Program-made: the position numbers and the translations under genes | Notes under the pieces: model-generated | Database searches by the model: none | What the model was told of the DNA's origin: nothing | What the model saw: the letters and a program-made list of their open reading frames with translations, nothing else | Assembly (NCBI RefSeq): GCF_002797895.1 | Contig: NZ_PGES01000001.1 | Span: 124,001 to 188,000, forward strand | DNA: 64,000 nucleotides | Direction: 5' to 3' | From: Janthinobacterium sp. 67 | GTDB lineage: Bacteria > Pseudomonadota > Gammaproteobacteria > Burkholderiales > Burkholderiaceae_D | Shown here: positions 60,818 to 64,000 of the stretch, in pieces | How positions within the stretch are numbered: the stretch's first letter is position 1 | How the letters are laid out: every line of letters begins with the position of its first letter

Positions 60818-62212
60818 ATGAGCAATCTAAAGATTTACAACACCCTGGCTCGCGAGAAGCAGGTATTCGTCCCGATGGAAGCTGGCAAGGTACGCATGTA
60901 CGTCTGCGGCATGACCATCTACGATTATTGCCATATCGGCCATGCACGCATGATGATGGCCTTCGACGTCATCTACCGCTGGCTGAAAGCGTCCGGTTTC
61001 GACGTTACCTATGTGCGCAACATTACGGACATCGACGACAAGATCATCCGCCGCGCCGTGGAAAACGGCGAGACGATTTCCCAGCTGACGACGCGTTTCA
61101 CCCGCTACATGGATGAGGACACGGCCGCGCTGGGCATCTTGACGCCCGACCACACGCCGCGCGCCACCGAATACGTGCCGCAGATGCTGCGCCTGATCGA
61201 GCAGCTGGAAGCGAAAGACCTCGCTTACCAGGGTGCGGACGGCGACGTGAACTATGCCGTGCGTAATTTCCCCCATTACGGCAAGCTGTCGGGCAAGTCG
61301 CTCGACGATCTGCGCGCGGGCGAACGTGTCGACGTGAATACGGGCAAGCGCGATCCGCTCGACTTCGTGCTGTGGAAGTCGTCGAAAGAGTCCGAGCCGG
61401 AAGAAGTCAAATGGGATTCGAAGTGGGGCAAGGGCCGCCCGGGCTGGCATATCGAGTGCTCGGCCATGTCCTGCGCCTTGCTCGGCGAACAGTTCGACAT
61501 CCATGGCGGTGGCGCGGACTTGCAATTCCCGCACCACGAAAACGAGATCGCCCAGTCCGAAGGCGCGTTCGGCCATACCAGCGTCAATTACTGGATCCAT
61601 AACGGCTTCGTGCGCCTGGACAATGAAAAAATGTCCAAGTCGCTCGGCAATTTCTTCACCATCCGCGAAGTGCTGCAAAAGTTCGATGCCGAAGTGATCC
61701 GCTTCTTCATCCTGCGCGCGCACTACCGCAGCCCCCTCAATTACTCGGACGTGCACCTGGACGACGCGCGCCTGGCGCTGACCCGTTTGTACACGGCGCT
61801 GGCCGGCGTGGCGGTGGAAGAGGGCGCCATCGACTGGAACGAAGCACATGCCGTGCGCGTGCGCGACGCCATGGATGACGATTTCAATACGCCGCTGGCC
61901 GTGGCCGCCCTGTTCGACCTGGCAACGGAAGTGAACAAGAGCAAGTCGCCAGCGCTGGCGCGTCAATTGAAGGGCCTGGCGGGCGTATTCGGCTTGCTCG
62001 AACGCACGCCGCAGCAATTCCTGCAAGCGACCGTCGGCGCCGCCGGCGACCAGGACGAGGCGGCCGGTATCGAAGCGGCCATCGCGGCGCGCAGCGCGGC
62101 GAAAAAGGCGCGCGACTTTGCCCAGTCCGACAAGATCCGTGCCGACTTGCTGGCCGCGGGCATCATTCTTGAAGATAAGCCTGACGGCTCGACCAACTGG
62201 CGCCGCGCATGA
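60818..62212 (+). CDS. cysS: Cysteinyl-tRNA synthetase
   Basis: 464 residues from the ATG at 60818; longer readings lack conservation. Class I motifs are HIGHAR (HIGH) in [13 protein letters not shown] and KMSKS in [11 protein letters not shown]. Zn-binding [19 protein letters not shown] and [16 protein letters not shown] are also present. It charges tRNA-Cys. It overlaps the glycosylase by ATGA. Confidence 0.98.
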   Translation: MSNLKIYNTLAREKQVFVPMEAGKVRMYVCGMTIYDYCHIGHARMMMAFDVIYRWLKASGFDVTYVRNITDIDDKIIRRAVENGETISQLTTRFTRYMDEDTAALGILTPDHTPRATEYVPQMLRLIEQLEAKDLAYQGADGDVNYAVRNFPHYGKLSGKSLDDLRAGERVDVNTGKRDPLDFVLWKSSKESEPEEVKWDSKWGKGRPGWHIECSAMSCALLGEQFDIHGGGADLQFPHHENEIAQSEGAFGHTSVNYWIHNGFVRLDNEKMSKSLGNFFTIREVLQKFDAEVIRFFILRAHYRSPLNYSDVHLDDARLALTRLYTALAGVAVEEGAIDWNEAHAVRVRDAMDDDFNTPLAVAALFDLATEVNKSKSPALARQLKGLAGVFGLLERTPQQFLQATVGAAGDQDEAAGIEAAIAARSAAKKARDFAQSDKIRADLLAAGIILEDKPDGSTNWRRA

Positions 62213-62922
62213 TGGCTACGTCCAGGGAAAACGGGGAAGCGCCGGTGGAGGCGCAGGTGATCCAGGTGCCGCACTACTGGGAAGAGGCGAAGATCGAGCT
62301 GATGAAGCGCGACCGCATCATGAAAAAACTCATCCCGCAATTTGGCGACCTGCACCTGGTCGGCCATAGCGACCCGTTTACCACCCTGGCACGTTCGCTG
62401 GTAGGGCAGCAGATCACGCCCAAGGCGGCCGACGCCGCCTGGAAAAAGCTGCTGCTGGCGTGCCCGAAATGCACGCCGTCGCAAGTATTGAAGGCCGGCG
62501 CCGAGCAGCTTTCCGCCTGCGGCTTGTCCAAACGCAAGACCGAATACATCCTCGACCTGGCCGACCATTTCAAGGCCAAGCGCGTGCACGCGAGCCAGTG
62601 GGACCAGATGGATGACGAAGCCGTCATCGCCGAACTTGTGCAAATCCGCGGCATCGGCCGCTGGACAGCCGAGATGTTTCTGATATTTAATCTGCTCCGG
62701 CCGAATGTCTTGCCGCTCGACGACCCCGGTTTGATCCAGGGCATCAGTGTCAATTACTTCTCCGGCGAACCTGTTTCCCGCAGCGATGCGCGCGAAGTTT
62801 CCGCCAATTGGGAACCGTGGCGCACCGTGGCGACGTGGTATCTGTGGCGCAGTCTCGACCCTGCAGCCGCTCCTGCCGCACCCGATGCAGCCCCCGGCGC
62901 AGCAGCCGGTACGGTAAAATAA
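62209..62922 (+). CDS. DNA-3-methyladenine glycosylase (AlkA-like, HhH-GPD)
   Basis: 237 residues. The helix-hairpin-helix is [18 protein letters not shown], and the catalytic Asp lies in LPLDDPGL. The start overlaps the cysS stop by ATGA. The protein is shorter than E. coli AlkA, close to MagIII/AlkA relatives. It should excise alkylated purines. The last 20 residues are an Ala/Pro tail. Confidence 0.9.
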   Translation: MMATSRENGEAPVEAQVIQVPHYWEEAKIELMKRDRIMKKLIPQFGDLHLVGHSDPFTTLARSLVGQQITPKAADAAWKKLLLACPKCTPSQVLKAGAEQLSACGLSKRKTEYILDLADHFKAKRVHASQWDQMDDEAVIAELVQIRGIGRWTAEMFLIFNLLRPNVLPLDDPGLIQGISVNYFSGEPVSRSDAREVSANWEPWRTVATWYLWRSLDPAAAPAAPDAAPGAAAGTVK

Positions 62923-62976
62923 ACATAGATGACGCCGCGCGCCCTGGCGCCGTGGCCGGTAAAACCTGGAGGTACA

Positions 62977-63951
62977 ATGACTAAAACGACTTTCCTCAAT
63001 TTTGAACAGCCGATCGCGGAACTCGATTCCAAGATCGAAGAGTTGCGCTTCGTGCAAGACGATTCGGCCGTCGACATCTCGGAAGAGATCGACCGCCTGG
63101 CCAAGAAGAGCCAGCAGCTGACCAAGGATATCTACGCCAAGCTGACCCCTTGGCAAGTGGCGCAGATCGCGCGCCACCCGCAACGCCCCTACACCATGGA
63201 TTATGTGAATGAAATCTTTACCGATTTCCACGAATTGCATGGTGACCGCAGCTACGCGGACGATCTGTCCGTCGTCGGCGGCCTGGCCCGCTTCAACGGC
63301 CAGCCGTGCATGGTCATCGGTCACCAGAAGGGTCGCGACACGAAAGAGCGCGCCATGCGCAATTTCGGCATGCCGAAACCGGAAGGCTACCGCAAGGCCA
63401 TGCGCCTGATGAAAGTGGCGGAAAAGTTCAACTTGCCCATCTTCACCTTCGTCGACACGCCAGGCGCCTTCCCCGGTATCGACGCGGAAGAGCGCGGCCA
63501 GTCGGAAGCCATCGGCCACAACCTGTACGTGATGGCCGAGCTGAAAGTGCCGCTGATCGCTACCATCATCGGTGAAGGCGGTTCCGGCGGCGCGCTGGCC
63601 ATTGCCGTGGGCGACGCCGTGCTGATGCTGCAATACTCGACCTATGCCGTGATTTCGCCGGAAGGCTGCGCCTCGATCCTGTGGAAGAGCGCCGAGCGCG
63701 CCGCCGACGCGGCCGAAGCGCTGGGCCTCACCGCCCACCGCCTGAAAGCCATGGGCCTGATCGACAAGATCATCAACGAACCGCTGGGCGGCGCCCACCG
63801 CGATCCGAAGCAGATGGCCACCTTGCTCAAGCGCGCACTGGCCGACACCCTGCGCCAGTTCCACGGCATGAAAACCAAGGACCTGCTGGCCGCGCGCCAC
63901 GAAAAACTGCTGAGCTACGGCAAGTTCAAGGAAACGACGCCGAGCGAGTAA
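62977..63951 (+). CDS. accA: Acetyl-CoA carboxylase carboxyltransferase subunit alpha
   Basis: 324 residues. CTGGAGG lies before the ATG. Conserved carboxyltransferase blocks are [82 protein letters not shown] and [17 protein letters not shown]. With AccD it transfers carboxyl from biotin to acetyl-CoA in fatty acid synthesis. Confidence 0.98.
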   Translation: MTKTTFLNFEQPIAELDSKIEELRFVQDDSAVDISEEIDRLAKKSQQLTKDIYAKLTPWQVAQIARHPQRPYTMDYVNEIFTDFHELHGDRSYADDLSVVGGLARFNGQPCMVIGHQKGRDTKERAMRNFGMPKPEGYRKAMRLMKVAEKFNLPIFTFVDTPGAFPGIDAEERGQSEAIGHNLYVMAELKVPLIATIIGEGGSGGALAIAVGDAVLMLQYSTYAVISPEGCASILWKSAERAADAAEALGLTAHRLKAMGLIDKIINEPLGGAHRDPKQMATLLKRALADTLRQFHGMKTKDLLAARHEKLLSYGKFKETTPSE

Positions 63952-63971
63952 GCCATCGCTGGTCGGCGTAG

Positions 63972-63997
63972 GTCGGCTTAGCGCAGCGTAAGCCGAC
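63972..63997. repeat. GTCGGCTTA-type REP-like palindrome
   Basis: GTCGGCTTA (63972-63980), GCGCAGCG centre and TAAGCCGAC (63989-63997). It is the same repeat class as the element at 30770-30800 and lies directly after accA. Confidence 0.65.
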
Positions 63998-64000
63998 ATG

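Noticed and set aside
1..64000. CRISPR arrays, prophage or insertion sequences
   Set aside because: No regularly spaced short repeats with unique spacers, no integrase or transposase frame and no phage structural gene are seen. The toxin-antitoxin pair has no flanking mobility signs.

Overview
This is a high-GC, densely coded chromosomal window of about 64 kb. The gene content suggests a betaproteobacterium of the order Burkholderiales, probably Oxalobacteraceae (Janthinobacterium, Massilia or a relative). The support is a set of housekeeping genes (clpB, rnr-rlmB, cysS, accA, lpxH, ppk1, pst-pho), phasin-type polyhydroxybutyrate proteins and GGGGTC-type intergenic palindromes. The genus is an inference from memory, not from a search.

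Layout. 1-5970 holds a DUF349 protein (5' end outside the window), moaE, clpB behind a sigma-32-type promoter, and a PotF-like polyamine-binding protein. 6055-16011 is a phosphate-response block: ppk1-sixA point left, and pstS-pstC-pstA-pstB-phoU-phoB-phoR point right from a shared control region with a clear Pho box. 16089-23669 holds an EgtB/SenA-like nonheme iron enzyme with an unusual Cys at an iron-ligand position, a UvrD-like helicase, an epimerase, a candidate structured RNA with a strong terminator, and a four-gene LiaF-like plus LytS/LytTR envelope-sensing operon. 23727-24590 is a HigBA-type toxin-antitoxin pair. 24598-28511 is a leftward two-gene repair operon (FAN1-type VRR-NUC nuclease, then a PD-(D/E)XK nuclease fused to an iron-sulfur XPD/DinG helicase) behind a near-perfect LexA box.

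28607-36410 is mixed: a SUKH-like protein, an MFS transporter, a phasin, a small secreted protein, a large hybrid sensor kinase, the qorR/qorB regulator-oxidoreductase pair, and four identical tRNA-Leu(CAG) genes with duplicated terminators. 36819-42688 carries rnr-rlmB, cysE, a YceH-family gene and udk. 42715-54588 is a leftward type I secretion locus: an enormous alanine-rich repeat protein of about 2,377 residues followed by a TolC-like outer membrane protein, a LapB-like ABC exporter and an HlyD-like adaptor. An AT-rich control region of about 700 bp lies upstream. 55348-57595 is a YtrA-type GntR regulator with its ABC transporter and a clear operator. The window ends with a DUF72 gene, lpxH, two cyclophilins, cysS, a 3-methyladenine-type glycosylase and accA.

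The most novel-looking items are the giant Ala-rich secreted protein with 26-residue repeats and its control region, the SOS-controlled nuclease/helicase pair, the Cys-substituted EgtB-like enzyme, and the candidate structured RNA near 20.35-20.54 kb. No mobile element, CRISPR array or rRNA operon was seen.
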